Origin: Branchiostoma lanceolatum
Taxonomy: Eukaryota > Chordata > Leptocardii > Amphioxiformes > Branchiostomatidae
Length of the DNA: 64,000 nt
NCBI RefSeq assembly: GCF_035083965.1
Contig: NC_089736.1
Coordinates: 6,761,501-6,825,500, forward strand
Direction of reading: 5' to 3'
Shown here: piece by piece, positions 22,501 through 35,300 of the stretch
Layout of the letters: every line of letters starts with the position of its first letter
Numbering within the stretch: position 1 is the first letter of the stretch
Program-made: the position numbers and the translations under genes
The notes under the pieces: model-generated
Seen by the model: the letters and a program-made list of their open reading frames with translations, nothing else
Database searches by the model: none
Told to the model about the DNA's origin: nothing

Positions 22501-24604
22501 AGACCTGCCCGGTTGGCACACAATAGGCGGGGTCTGATGGCGCAGAAGCGGGGCATTACCTGTGCCAGTTTGTTTTCCCTTCCAAAGCAGGCCGAAAGGC
22601 GAGGTCAGAAGGTGATTGACGATATGAGGTCTCACCCGAGCTGAAGTGAAATGTTGACGGACGGATATGCGTTTCGTCGGGAGGGCGTACTTGTCACAGG
22701 TCACTACAGAGGTCGCCCTGAACTAACCTAATAAACAAGGAGCTGACAAACGAGGGAAAGGACAAAGGATCGTATCCTTGATTTAGATGAATTTGTCATC
22801 TATACCGTGTTTTCAGGGCGATAAGTTATGTATTCGGACGAGAGAATACAGTATGGGCGGAGTGGCAAGATGACGAAAACACCGGGTTCATAACAAGAAC
22901 TAGTGTTTAGGTTGTAACGTTAATACAATTCAATTCACTTTTTAATACAGGCACCTGGTCCATTTAAACACATCCGGAGAAAGGAGAGGAATACACAACA
23001 ACACGTAACGAAAGACCTTTAACCTAACTTATAAAAGAGCTACGTTTCAAAAACAAGATTTACATAATGGCTTCAGAGAGCGCTGTGATTGTACGAATCT
23101 GAATGTGCGAGTCTGAATGTGGATAATGGAAACAATTGTCGGGAAACAATTGAATGTGTCCGTTTCCGGCGTCTGGCGTCAAATGTATCAATCCTGTCAC
23201 AAAGTGAATCGCTTATAAAGAGAAGACAGCCTTTTTATGTCATCAACCGTTTACCAAACACCTAACATGCATGTACAAGTGCTAAAAAGACATCGCACCA
23301 GAGTAGCAAGAACTGTTCGGTAGAGGGAGCACTGATAATAAAACAATATAAACATTGATGGAATTGTAAAAATGACACTGATGTTGGTAGAAGTCGTGGT
23401 ATGAACATTCATACCATTTACAATGCAAATGAAAACAAGACCAGAAACATTATCTTCTAAAATAATAAAGAGAATGACTGTACGGGGCCGATCATGTGTA
23501 ACCACGCCCCTTTCCCTGTTTCGCAGTGGTGCTACGTACGCACACCCCTCCCCCTTCAGCATACATTATATACAATGAGAAATTGTCTTTTCAAAGAGTG
23601 TTGAGCCTCCAGTGGTCAAGTCTCTATTCTTAAACAGAACACATATATCAGTAACCGTCGTCATGAAACTCCCTTATGTAACCATTAAGCCAGTCTAGTC
23701 ACCAGCCTCTAGTAGGGGTGTTTTACCGGGCCTAGTCTGCTTAGCATTGGCTTGTTTCTGCCAGCCTGTTTTTTTTTTTTAAATTTAGCTAGCCTATTAT
23801 ATCAAGTTACTAGTTTCGTCGACCGTTAAAATTGAAACCAAGCCCGTAAACCAGCCCCGTGTGTGCTGCTCTGCCTGGGCGGGCGGGCATCACTCGCCGC
23901 ACCGTAGAGATACCGGGGAGCTCCCGATGGTATGGTTACCAGGCTACCATTAAGCCACGATCATCTCACGATAGTTTTAGGACAAAATGATGGTATTCTT
24001 GAGACATTCGCAGATGTGTCCGACAAGATTCAACCAACAAAAAGCTGTCGTATGCCCATATTGGTTCTGTTGTGCGACGCAAAAAGGTGCTAAAATCGCA
24101 CGATCACGTAGCAACATCATACATAACGTTACAGGTACAGCCCTAGCCACTTGACCCTTAACCATTCAACGCGTTTATTACTCTAATACTTTACAACCTT
24201 CGATAACCCAACGAGGGCATCGTGTAAACACACTTCGTCTGATGGTGACAAGAGGGCTAAAAGTCCGGCGGAACACCAAATATGTTTCAAGAAAGAAAAT
24301 AAAGAAACATGGGTTCCATTTGATTAAAAAAGAAATGGAGATGAAGATTTAGATGATGTGCTTGCTCTGTGTTGGGGTACAAATTCGAGCCAAAAAAGCT
24401 GTAAGAAAAATCCTGAAGAGTCAGTTTAATTTTTCTGGCCACACACACACACTCCCCCTTCTGAAAGTAGGGACCACAAGTAGCCATTGGTCTATTAAGC
24501 TACTAAGAAGACGAATTACTGCTAGTACGTGTTGATAAATGGCGAATTGCAGTGAATGTAACTGTCATAGCAGGTGAAATGAGAGGGACATCAACAAGTG
24601 GTTA

Positions 24605-24645
24605 CATGACGTCATCACGTGTGATGGAGGCCGCCATCTTGGATG
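24605..24645. promoter_or_regulatory. CRE, E-box and YY1 motif cluster
   Basis: Within 36 bp are a full CRE palindrome TGACGTCA (24607-24614), a CACGTG E-box (24616-24621) and GCCGCCATCTTGG (24630-24642), the inverse of the YY1 consensus. Such a combination is typical of housekeeping promoters. No downstream gene could be recognised, so it may serve an unseen non-coding transcript or be part of a repeat. Confidence 0.4.
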
Positions 24646-25339
24646 GACATCACTGTCTGTGGCAAACGGACAAGGAAGTTAAAGGCCGGCAGAGGATTTA
24701 TTCAATGGATTGAACAAAACAAAAGCCGTAGACGTCAAGTTATGGTCACAATACGACTCAAATTGTTTTGAAAAATTTGGTAAAATTCAACATTTTCTGG
24801 AAAGACAACTGTAGATATCTACAGGTAGACGACTGACCTCAGTCCTCTGTTTGCATGTTTACTGTCTTGCTTCAATTGCAGTAACCCAGCCTTCACAGGA
24901 ACCATGTTTCCTGGCTTGTCTAACAACAGCAATGTTTAATTCATTGTGTTCCTGTCCAAAGGTACATGTTTTTCTGGTTTGAAATACTAGATTGTTACTT
25001 TTCATCCACTCTTTGTTATGTCAGTGACGATCATAATGTAGTTTAAGGCATCCTTCATTATTTTATAGCCCAATGAGTCATAATCAAACACAAGGACTAC
25101 AGCAGAATTGTGTACCGGTACAACATGTACGTGCATTGGAATTGTGTTCATAAGTAAGTACTTTGATTCTGAAATTTGCCTAAAGACTGGACAAAGTGTT
25201 TGGTCTGATTATAATCTTGCTTTCCGAGCAAACCCGTAAGATCTTAGTCACAATTCGCGATATCTTTCGTTCGTAAATAGGATACAATCACAACATGGGA
25301 ACCTAAATGCCGACATCTTTTGAAGAGTTCAAACTTAAG

Positions 25340-25640
25340 GCTTGGTCACGTTCGTCTTAGGACGTCGTACGATTTTCATGTCGTACGATTTTAAAGCAGG
25401 CTGTGACAGAACCAACCACCGACGAGGATTTAAGGCCCGATTTACACACAAGTTTTCGGAGTCGAATCAGGGATGTGTGTGAGGAGCTTTTGCTGCTCAA
25501 CTGGAATTTTGCTACAGAAAAACGCTACTTGAGTTCTCCTTGCACCGTCCTGAGTCGGCTCCAAGTCGACTCAAAAACGCGTGTATAAAACCAGCCTAAG
25601 ACAGCATTTTCGGTAACAAGACAGCTGAATTTTGTACGAC
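25340..25640. mobile_element. Nested MITEs
   Basis: An outer element with GTCGTACGATTTT words on the left and TTTTGTACGACATATG on the right is interrupted by an inner element (about 25430-25602). The inner ends, AAGGCCCGATTTACACACAA and, inverted, TTAGGCTGGTTTTATACACG, are imperfect inverted repeats. Neither codes for protein. Confidence 0.5.
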
Positions 25641-25983
25641 ATATGCACGATCAGTTCACGATCGCAAGACGATCATATGACAAGCTTTTACAATAGACTG
25701 GTTGTTGTACATTCCTACGCATCTGAAGTACATCTTTAACTGTCTTTCATCAAAGCGGCTGTTCTTATCTAGCCGTGCGTGTGTGCATATATCTTAAATT
25801 GACAACGGCTAGTTGACTTGGTTACGGTCAGAAAAGCATATAGGCATCGCAAATACACATCCCACTTGTAGACGGAGCAGGTGTGAGGGCGTAGCCGTGG
25901 TCTATTGTCTTACAAATATCAGCGTTTAGTGGAAGCGTCGGACCACAGCCTTAACAGAGTCTTCAAATAGTATACACGGTGAT

Positions 25984-26218
25984 ACCCCCATTCCACCAGG
26001 GTGACGACAATGCTGCGACCGCATTGCAACCGAGCGCTCAGCAAATTTCATAGATAAGAAAAGAATCTTTTTACACTTTGTGTGTTTTGTTTTATCTTTT
26101 CAGTCATACTTTCACATCTTGACCGATATTCCAAGTCAATGGTTATCTAAATAAATCCACAACTTTAGGTCGCAGCGAGGTCACAGCGAGGTCGCGGTGT
26201 AGTGGAATTGGGGGCCTA
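25984..26218. mobile_element. MITE with TIR CCCCCA(A)TTCCAC
   Basis: CCCCCATTCCACC on the left and GTGGAATTGGGGG on the right are inverted. Beyond them both ends carry GCGACC/GGTCGC motifs. About 235 bp, non-coding. Confidence 0.65.
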
Positions 26219-27626
26219 AGTACGAAGAAAGTAAGTCTCAGAGGATGATAGCATTCATGAAGCCATTGTCAAACATTTTGATAAACGTTAACCATTAACG
26301 CAAACTGGCGTGCATCGTCGAGAGAGAAACTTCAACGGCAAGTAAGAAATACGACCTAGGCATCCTTACGTTGATACCTCTGTGCAACAAATGAAAATAT
26401 GACATTTAAAAAAAATCATCCTGGTCCAAGTTCAAGTTACAGTGAAATGCAAACTCCTTGACTTTGAAACACCACCTTAGTAAATCATGTTAGGCGTTTT
26501 CCCTGGATCTTGCGTCAGGTCATTGTAACCACAACTAAAAGTTTTGTTCAAAGTTGAGACCAGGTCTTGGGCTACTTATAAATCTATTCAGAATGTCGAT
26601 TCGCTGGCGACGCTGCGGTTATGTACAGGAAGACTACTCAATGGTATATGAGTACCGTGTATGATAAGGCGTTCTTATTATTTGTCACATTTATCAAGTA
26701 TCAAACGCATAGCTATCTCTATATTTGATGTTTGTTTAGTATTATTGGGTAGGCCGAGCACTCTCTCTTCGCAGCCAGGGGCTAATTTGCGGGGCTGAAT
26801 CGCAAGGGTTTGTATGTAGCGACTGCCATTCGGCGCGCAGGAGACCTCAATACGGCAATTGCCCATGTGCGGCCATAAGACCGTAAGTTTTTGTATTCGA
26901 TTTCGAAGGTATATTCTGATATACATTTTGAGTTGTTTTATACTTAACGTTAGCGTTTTCTATAAGAGGACTATATGTAGAAAATCACAGTCGATACTGT
27001 ACGGATTACATGTCATACAAAATGTCTAATGATTGTGTTTATTCACATTGTGTTGAACATACAAAGGAAATAAACGTTACCTGCATGTCGGCTTAGTCAA
27101 ACACAGCTAAGCTATCTTGTGCCCTGTAATACTGACTTGTACCTAAGTTTAACGACATGAACGATGTTTGCCTTAGGTTAGGGCCTTCACCTACATGTAG
27201 TTAAAAGCACCTTACTACATGTAATAAAGTAGGCTGACCAAATATTCCGCAGGCATTGCTCAAGACAAAACGGACTCGGTTACCTGCACATGTCCAGAAA
27301 TTTGCTAGACGTCGCTGCGCGTTACCGTTTGGCCTATCGCTCATTCGCGTATATTCAGACAAACATGTTTGTTTGTGGTGGGCACATTTATAAGTACTAT
27401 AGCAAGCGCTCTCCAGCTCAACATTGTAGGAGGAGACCAAACATATATTGAAATACAAATAAACAAACAAACACATACTATACATGTACCAAATACCATA
27501 ATCGTACAGATGCTGATTTCACCAATCCTCCCCGCCACACAAATGTAGCACCCACTCATGATTCATAACGAAATTGCATATATATATCCGTCCCCCAATA
27601 GGAAGGGGGAGGGGCACCGATTGACC

Positions 27627-30051
27627 TTACTGTCCAAGCGTTGCCCTTGACGCTGTGAGTGCGGAGTCGTCACACATGCCGTATGGGCGGAGGTGGTACA
27701 CCAGGTAGTCCAGCACGTACATATGGTCCCACGGGACGTAGTGGAAACTGATTGAATAGTCCGAACAGCACGACAAACCCTAGCGGGGAAGAGAAACACT
27801 ACACACATTGCAGTTAATTTTGCACACTCCAAGATTTCATAACAAGCACTGAAACAAGATCTCGTAACCATACTTCCTCAGATTTCAATCTTTCAATCTC
27901 AGATTTCAAAAATGCTCCTCCGCCAGAAAGTCAAAAGGCTATACTTGATAACCGTGCAAAGAAAACGGCTGCTGGGGAATCCAAAAGCCTAAGTCTTCCC
28001 TTCTGAATAACGTAATGATGATGATAGACATATATTCGGTAACGCAGCATTTGATATTGATTGATCTAATCAGAGATATATACATGTTGCGGTCAGTTTA
28101 CCTTGGAGACGTTGTAGAAGCTGTATCTGTAATACCACTCGGGGAACGCGCCTTGCAGGTGGGCACTGACGTCGAACGGGTGGAACCGCTCCCTCCCGAG
28201 ATGGTCACGTGAGTCCATGGCCCTCACCCCAACGTTCTGCATACACTTCCCTAACTCTGCGTCCTCAGCGCCGCCTGGCGGGGCACGCAAATAGTGCAAT
28301 AAGCCTGGTCATGGTTCCAACTGCATATGCGCAGCGAGATGCATCATGGGTAATATGTCAAAGGTGAAGGCCCAACTTGTAAATAGTTCTTGTCTGTGCC
28401 ATGCTTAATACATTTCAAGTCGTGTTTTGCTATTTTGTCTCAGGGCCTTCACCTAGTACCTTTGATATATTGCCCACAAAGCATCTCCCTTCGCATACGC
28501 AGTCAGAGTCATGAACAGCCTTATTATCAACGTTAAGTTCAAGTAGAGAATTGATTTACTTGAAGTTTTCTCGAACTTCCTACCATCATATTCAAAGTTT
28601 AAAGTCTTGAATCTACATGAAAGTTCTATTGGGATCTACATTGATAGGTACATATAATCATGTACATAAGATAAAAGCTTTCGAAATATGAAAGGTGAAT
28701 GGTGAATAGGTGCATCGATGATATCAATTATATTAAATTGTGAAATTACACTGTAAAATACAATTTTACCTTCGCCCTCCTTGCACTTTCCTTGAACATT
28801 CAACCCTTGTACGAATCTTTTAACCCCCTCTCGGCTGATGACGTACCCCGCTCCGCCGCTCATGTACCCTTGCTTCACGATTGTTTTGAACCTGAAGCCG
28901 AAATACATCGCAGCATCCGGGGTATAGTCGGACAGCATGAAACGGAGGTTCTCCATGATGACGTAGGTGTCGTCATCAGCTTTCAGGAACCAATCAGCGT
29001 CCTGCAGGTAGTGCGCATGTATGTGACGTAGCGAGGCTTTCGCCTTTCCCCACAAGAAATCCCGACCTTCTCCCGACTCTATCACGACAGTTGGCAGTCG
29101 ACTGTCCGGTTTTGTACTGAAGAATAGAAGTTTGTTGCACCTTTTCCCCCACGTGGCTTTCACGTGCCTTGCCTTGGAGAGATGGTTCTTAGGTGACGTC
29201 AGTACCCAGCATACAACGCGAATCTTGTGCACCAGTTGTTGGGCTACTCCTGCCTGACGTATGTTCGCGTGGTGTCTTTCTATGATCCTTTTATCTGCGT
29301 CCGTCCAATCACCTATTGTACAAATAAATCATGTTCAGTTGATTGGCTAGTTGAATTTATGTCATCCCTTTATTGACCCACGTTATATGGAAGATTCGTC
29401 ATCTGTCATACTGAAAGTGTTCTTTTCAACAAGCCGACATTGAAATAGGGTTACCAACGTCGTTCATTGCTTAGCATACACAGGTAAATAAACAAATAAA
29501 TACTGCAGAATTGATGTAACACAATCAATATATATATATATGTATAACTGTAGAAGAGAACAAAATCTTATTGAAATTTCCCCGAGTTAATTCCTTTTCT
29601 AATTCTATTCATCATCAGATACTGCATGCGGTATTATTATATACATGTATATTGTATATTGCAATTGTTCAATTCTATACCTTCCAAATCAGAGACATCG
29701 TAAACTTTATTCGCGTAATTGATAAATTACAAAAATGTTAAAAGTCGAAATTGAATCTGCGCCACATCATTATGGTCCTACATGTATAAGCACAATAGTA
29801 GCGAATGGCTTACCATAGGTTCCTTCAAATTCCTGCTGCGAGCGGACAAACCGGTCAGATGATGTCATCCCTCTCTTCATCCCTCGCCTTCCCTGAAAAT
29901 CAGACGACACATAGACGGGCAGCCCGCCTGACGTAAACTGCCGTGTGGAGGTTCGGTACGTGTCGACATGCCCCGTTAGAACCGAGAGAAAATACCCGAA
30001 CGTAACACCGAGGGAGACGTACCACACACGGCGGAGAAAATCCTTAGCCAT
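27627..30051 (-). CDS. C1GALT1: C1GALT1, core 1 beta-1,3-galactosyltransferase (T synthase), complete, 368 aa
   Basis: Golgi enzyme adding galactose in beta-1,3 linkage to GalNAc-Ser/Thr, making core 1 O-glycans. Exons 29814-30051, 28770-29312, 28102-28274 and 27627-27779 sum to 1107 nt in phase. Start ATG 30049-30051 gives [12 protein letters not shown], a short cytosolic end followed by a membrane anchor to about residue 28 (type II); an in-frame upstream codon exists but would add a tail unlike the family. The catalytic exon shows the family motifs [15 protein letters not shown], the metal-binding DDD in [11 protein letters not shown] (about residues 192-194) and [10 protein letters not shown]. 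Later exons give [25 protein letters not shown] and [11 protein letters not shown]-like [11 protein letters not shown]. Length is close to human (363 aa). A MITE sits just upstream of exon 3. Confidence 0.95.
28298..28525. mobile_element. MITE with long TIRs in C1GALT1 intron 2
   Basis: About 75 bp at each end are imperfect inverted copies, for example AATAAGCCTGGTCATG at the left and, inverted, AATAAGGCTGTTCATG at the right, meeting at GGTGAAGGCCC/GGGCCTTCACC. Its left edge is only 22 bp from the acceptor of exon 3 (28275-28276). Confidence 0.8.
29525..29550. repeat. TA microsatellite
   Basis: Short (TA)n run in C1GALT1 intron 1. Confidence 0.8.
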
Positions 30052-30777
30052 CCCGAGTGATTCCTCGTCACAGTACGCTCTTGGAACACAATGGTCGTAA
30101 ACGTTACAATGCGGTTGTCTTATCAAATTTACGATAAAAGCGGAGAACCAAACCGCAGACAATAGCTAACCGTCACAACAATGATAAGATGTTCAATAAC
30201 ACTGATTGCGCGTGTGTTGAGTTGCGTGCAGGAATTGATACCGTTAAACGGCTAATTTACGGGACCATATTTTAGTCTTTGTATATTTCCCCCCGTTGAA
30301 ATATAGCCTAATGTCAAGTTCGCTGTAAACCGACAAAAATGTCATTAATTCCGTATATTTTCGTCATTTGATCACCTTAGATTATACCAATAATAATTAA
30401 GGTGCTTAGAAATATCGTTAACGGCGGTTGAAGTATTAGAATAAAGCCGTAGGATGCCTAGACCTTTGCCGATAGTCTAAAGACTAATGCTATGATCGAA
30501 AGCGTGACAAAGCCAGCTGTTGTTATAAGGCGTTATTATTGTCACAAGGTATTATACGACCGAGTAATATGCATCGGTAACATGGCACCGCAGCGTCAAT
30601 CAAAACGATGTAAATCAGAAAGATGGTCAATAAAAGCTAGGGGAATTGTCAGATGTATCGTAAGATTGATGGCATCTGTCACTTTGTATTGACTAAGACC
30701 ATTATTGTTCTTAGATAAAGACACAATGTGCAGATATTGGTGGAGATTATCAATTAGTTATGCTTCGCTCACAATTG

Positions 30778-30915
30778 GAAAAAGGGGCACCACCGAGCGA
30801 GTAGTTTATTACGGGCTGTTTTTTTATTATTTCGCTTTAGGCTGTGCGTGGCTCTGCGGCTACCGGGCTATTTTGGGACACTTGGTGTTAAAAATCAACC
30901 CGGGACCCGGTACGA
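30778..30915 (+). repeat. GC-rich dispersed repeat, copy 1
   Basis: Contains ACGGGCTGTTTTTTTATTAT, CTACCGGGCTATTTTGGGAC and CAACCCGGGACCCGGTAC, matching parts of 31790-32100 and the reversed copies at 35218-35350 and 43060-43180. Confidence 0.6.
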
Positions 30916-31789
30916 AATAAATGTAAGCTGATAATGAGAACACCGAGAGGTATCCCCCCCCCCCCCCGGTATCCGGCACTCCATGGATAAAATTTTTGAT
31001 CCGGGGCCCGGCTACACCCCCTACGGGCCCCGGAGCAAATGTGACAGAAGCATAAGTTGGTAAGGCACTGTAGGAAGCGTGCGCCTTGTGTTGAGTACGT
31101 CGCTCAACACAGGTTATTGAATTCGCCCTGATTCTCAATTCTGTTTCTCGGGGCCATTGTAACAAAGGCCATCACGAAGCAAATGGCCCAAGTGACTAAA
31201 ATTTATGACTGTTATACTTAAGACAACGAAAGCACTAAGAAGTACACGAAGGTCTGTCGTATGTCATTGTTCGAATGGTGGTTTAATAATGCTCTTTGAC
31301 AGTATTGTCTGTGGCAGCGATGAAACATCGATCGCTATAGGAACATGATTTTTTTTTCACTCTGAACGAATAATGCAACTTGACACTAATTTGTAGTGTC
31401 ATAGAATTATCTTTTGCGTATTTTCCGGTAAAGGTTAATCATATATCGTATTTCAAAATGTAGTTACATCCACGTGCATTTTGCAGCGTTAACTAGTGTT
31501 TGTGATAAATCATTTAGAATGCTAGGATCAGTATCAAGTTACCATTGCCTGACAATGTGTTTTACAATACATCAAGATCAAAGGCTTAACTTACACCGTA
31601 ATAAATAAAATCGATAACTTATCACTGAAATTACACCTTACAGTTGTCCATTTTACATTTTTACCCTGCACAAAGAACTTTGTCTCTAAGACTATTATGC
31701 AACGTCACAAAGCGTGTGAGCGCTATGATTTAATTGACACACACGTCGCCACCGTAATGCATCTATTCCGGGCTTAATACTGCTCAGGT

Positions 31790-32100
31790 CCCAGTTGGAA
31801 AAGGGGCCCCGCCGGGTAGTTTACGGGCTATTTTCTTTTTTTGCACTTTCGGGCGTGGCCCCTATGAAGCCCCGTACCGTGGGACACCCTGCGACTGCTG
31901 GGCTATTTTTGGGCCCGACCGGCCGGGACCCCGAATTATTTTAACTCAACGTGGGACACCCTGCGACTGCTGTGCTATTTTTGGGCCCGGCCGGCCGGGA
32001 CCCCGAATTATTTTAACTCAACGCGGGACACCCTGCGACGGCTGGGCTATTTTGGGGCCCGGTCGGCCGTGACCCCGAATTATCTTAACTCAACGCGGAA
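31790..32100 (+). repeat. GC-rich dispersed repeat with three 72-bp tandem units, copy 2
   Basis: After a unique left part, GGGACACCCTGCGAC recurs at 31881, 31953 and 32025, exactly 72 bp apart. Each unit continues with GGCTATTTTTGGGCCCG or a close variant and ends with GACCCCGAATTAT and TTAACTCAACG. This is the longest of four family members in the window. Confidence 0.8.
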
Positions 32101-32357
32101 CCCAGTTACAAATAGACACCGTGAGCTAATCGTCCGAGCACCGGGAGATATTCTTTGCATCCAAGCCATGCAGGTATACCCAAGGATGCAACCGCTAGCT
32201 CCACAAATGTATCGACTTCGCGAATGAGATAATGAAGGAAAAATTCCAACAATGTAATGTAAGAAATCCAAGTATGTGTAACACTAGGGCTATTGAATAC
32301 TGAGTAATCGTAAGCTGTGTTGTCTTTCCCACTGTGTCACTTATAAAGAATCTTGAC

Positions 32358-35300
32358 TCAAACAGGTTTCTCTTCTGCGGTGCTACTTTCTGGTTTCTCT
32401 TTTGTGGTGCTACTTTCTGGTTTCTCTTCTACGGTGCTACTTTCTGGTTTCTCTTCTGCGGTGCTACTTTCTGGTTTCTCTTTTGTGGTGCTACTTTCTG
32501 GTTTCTCTTCTACGGTGCTACATTCTGGTTTCTCTTCTGTGGTGCTACTTTCTGGTTTCTCTTCTGTGGTACTACTTTCTGGAGTAGATTGCAGTAGTTG
32601 CTGGTTTCCGTTAGTAGAGGACGGAACGCTGTTGTTCTCTATTGGGATAACTACAGCATAGCTCTCCCGACGACGGTCCGGCGTGCCTGGTAGAGTCGGA
32701 GTAGTGTACATACCATTATGATCGCTAGGGGGCGTTTGCAAACGGTATCTGGTTGCCTGAAGGGTCGGTTCGCGTTCCAGGCCGCCATCACTGTCCAACT
32801 CCTCTTTTCTAACATATGCGCGGAACATCTCAGCCCACGCAGTAATCACTGGAGCTTCCGTGTCCGTAGCATCCGTTGGTTGAACGCTTGAGGACTTTTT
32901 CCACTTGACGTATAGAAACGAACCAATCAGAACTGCCAATATTAAAACTCCCAGTGAGACACCCACTGTCCCCCCAGTGCTAAGCACATCGTCTTGAGTT
33001 GAGCGTAGAATGCTTGGGTCGTCGGTTGTATCGATTAGATGTGACACGTTGGTTACAGAAACAGACGACGGTGTTTCTACCGAAGTTTGATCTGCTGGTG
33101 TGTTCGTGTTTTTGATATCGGTGGAAGTCGACGTCAAATGCCCTCTGTCACCGGCAGTTGTCCCTTGGGAAAGTGTTGTAAACTCTCCATCCGTTGTAAC
33201 TTCTAAAAGAGTTGTTTGAGCCACGCTGGCTGTCGTAGGTTGTGCTGTACTTTGACTTGTAGTGGCTGTTGTTAGAGAGGTCGTTTTTGGCCGGGATGTG
33301 GTTTTAGCAGCTGTGCTAGTTGTAACAGAAGACGTTGTTTCAACAGTCGTCTTTTCTTCGGTTGCAAGAGTTGTATTATGAATGGTAGTTCGCTGGGTTG
33401 TAATTTGGGCTGTAGTTGGTTCATCTAAGGTGGTTGTGCTTTGACTTGTAGTGTCAGTTGTACTGGCCAGGGTTGTTGGCGAGGACGTTGTTACCGTTGG
33501 TTGTGCTGCACTAGAGAGTGTTGCAGGTTGTGTTGTACTTTGACCTATTGTCTCTGTTGTTAGGAGTGATGTAGTTTTACTCGTTGCGTCAGATATACTA
33601 AAAGTAGAGCCTTGTTGTGTTGTGCTTGCATCAGTTGTCCTCGTTGTAACCACGTGGTAAGTAGACGTGCTCGAAACATCTTCAGTTGAATGCTCAGTGC
33701 TCGGATTGGATGATGTAACATCAACAGTTGTTGTAGGAGCGGATGACGTCATGCCAGCTGTCGGATTGGATGATGTAAGATCAACCGTTGTTGTAGGAGC
33801 GGATGACGTCATGCCAGCTGTCGGATTTGATGATGTAAGATCAACAGTTGTTGTAGGAGCGGATGACGTCATGCCAGCTGTCGGATTGGATGATGTAAGA
33901 TCAACCGTTGTTGTAGGAGCGGATGACGTCATGCCAGCTGTCGGATTGGATGATGTAAGATCAACAGTTGTTGTAGGAGCGGATGACGTCATGCCAGCTG
34001 TCGGACTGCTTTCGATGCCTTTAAAGGTGGTGTGTTCAACTGGTTGAATCTCGTAAGTGGGTTCCGTTGTTGGAGGTTCTACAGATGAAGTGCCCAGTTC
34101 TGATGTAGCAATATAAACAACAGTGGACATCGGGCTAGTAGTAAAAAAAACCGGAGCGGAAGTCTCAGTTTCTGGGACCGACTCTGTGGGTATAGCTGAT
34201 GTGACCGACGTTTCTGTCGTCTCGGTAGAGGTGGATGGTAGGGTTGCAGATGGTGGCACTGAAGAAATGTCAGTTGAGGAATCTGTAACAATTTCTGTTA
34301 TCTGTATCATTGTTGTGTCATCATGTTCCTCGGCGGTAGTCGAGGCTACTTGAGTAGTTTGAAGAGTGGTCCAGTCAAATGTTGATGTTTGGACGGTAGG
34401 AAGAGCGGTGGAAGTTTCAGAAGTAGAGACCTCAGTAATAAGAGATGTTGTGATCACAGTTGTGTACCCAAGCGTTGAGGCAAAAGTTGTCGGAGCTATG
34501 GTCGTCTGCGCATGCGTTGTTGGTGTCTCCGTAGTCGTCACACTTCTGTGTGTAGTCGTCGGTACAGACGTAGTCGGTTGCGGAGTTGTGGTTATGACGT
34601 AGTTGTTACATAAGTCGGTCGTGCAGCAATCGTACGTACCTAGAAACAGAAAGAGGTTTTGAAGCGTTTCTGTAATGTTATAAAAGTCACTTTTAGTCTA
34701 CATAAAACAAACAATGGTACTCAATGGCGCTCTTACTCTATTACGTAAAACTGAAATGCGTTTAATTGCTTTATAAAGGGTCTTTTTTTATTCATTGATA
34801 TTTTGAGTATTAGGCAAGAAGCACATTGCTTATATAAAGCCTTCTACTCAAAAACATGAATATAAAACAAGGGTAAAAACACAATGTCAATATGTCATAT
34901 GCATGAAAAAAACTGAAAATTTGAAATGGATAACGACGTTTAAGTTTATGGAATAAGCTTCTTTAAGTAGTTCATACCTGTAAGAGAGGCAGACGACGCA
35001 CAATCCGCTGCTGTCATACAGGCTCTCTTGACGAGGGTGATCACGGGGTTTGACAGGAAGAAATACTGGAAAAATATCACATGCTCGTTAGATTTGGCGT
35101 TTCATATAGTAACTACGATAGCTACGATGCACTGATTAGTATCTATTCTAATGTGCGATCAGTGATTATGACCAGAACCGTGAACATGTTCTAGCTCTAA
35201 CGTACGGCGACTATTTGTTACCGGGTCCCGGGTTGCTTTTATCTCCGAGTTAAAACATCCAGGGGCCCGGCCGTGTCCACAAATAGCCCGCTAGCCGCAG

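Larger units (their letters stand above)
22500..27626. other. Intergenic region between the collagen and C1GALT1 genes
   Basis: No gene supported on either strand. Frames up to about 100 codons lack recognisable protein motifs and splice continuity. Contents are the promoter-like cluster at 24605-24645, nested MITEs (25330-25640), a further MITE (25984-26218), homopolymer runs, and a small dispersed repeat near 26820-26870 shared with 55560-55605. Confidence 0.55.
30170..32350. other. Intergenic region between C1GALT1 and gene A
   Basis: No gene supported. It contains two copies of a GC-rich repeat family (30778-30915 and 31790-32100) and a poly-C run at about 30955-30968. The rest is A/T-rich sequence with no feature I recognise. 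Confidence 0.55.

Noticed and set aside
29770-30162. Longer N-terminus of C1GALT1 starting before 30051
   Set aside because: It would put 37 extra residues before the membrane anchor, unlike the family; the inner ATG gives the usual short cytosolic end.
32334-32661. Plus-strand frames of phenylalanine- and leucine-rich repeats
   Set aside because: Antisense of the 27-bp ESSTxEEKP repeat; the minus-strand frame is the one that continues into a real protein.
33667-34602. Plus-strand open frames over the gene A stalk
   Set aside because: Same antisense effect from the 60-bp coding repeat and other Thr codons.
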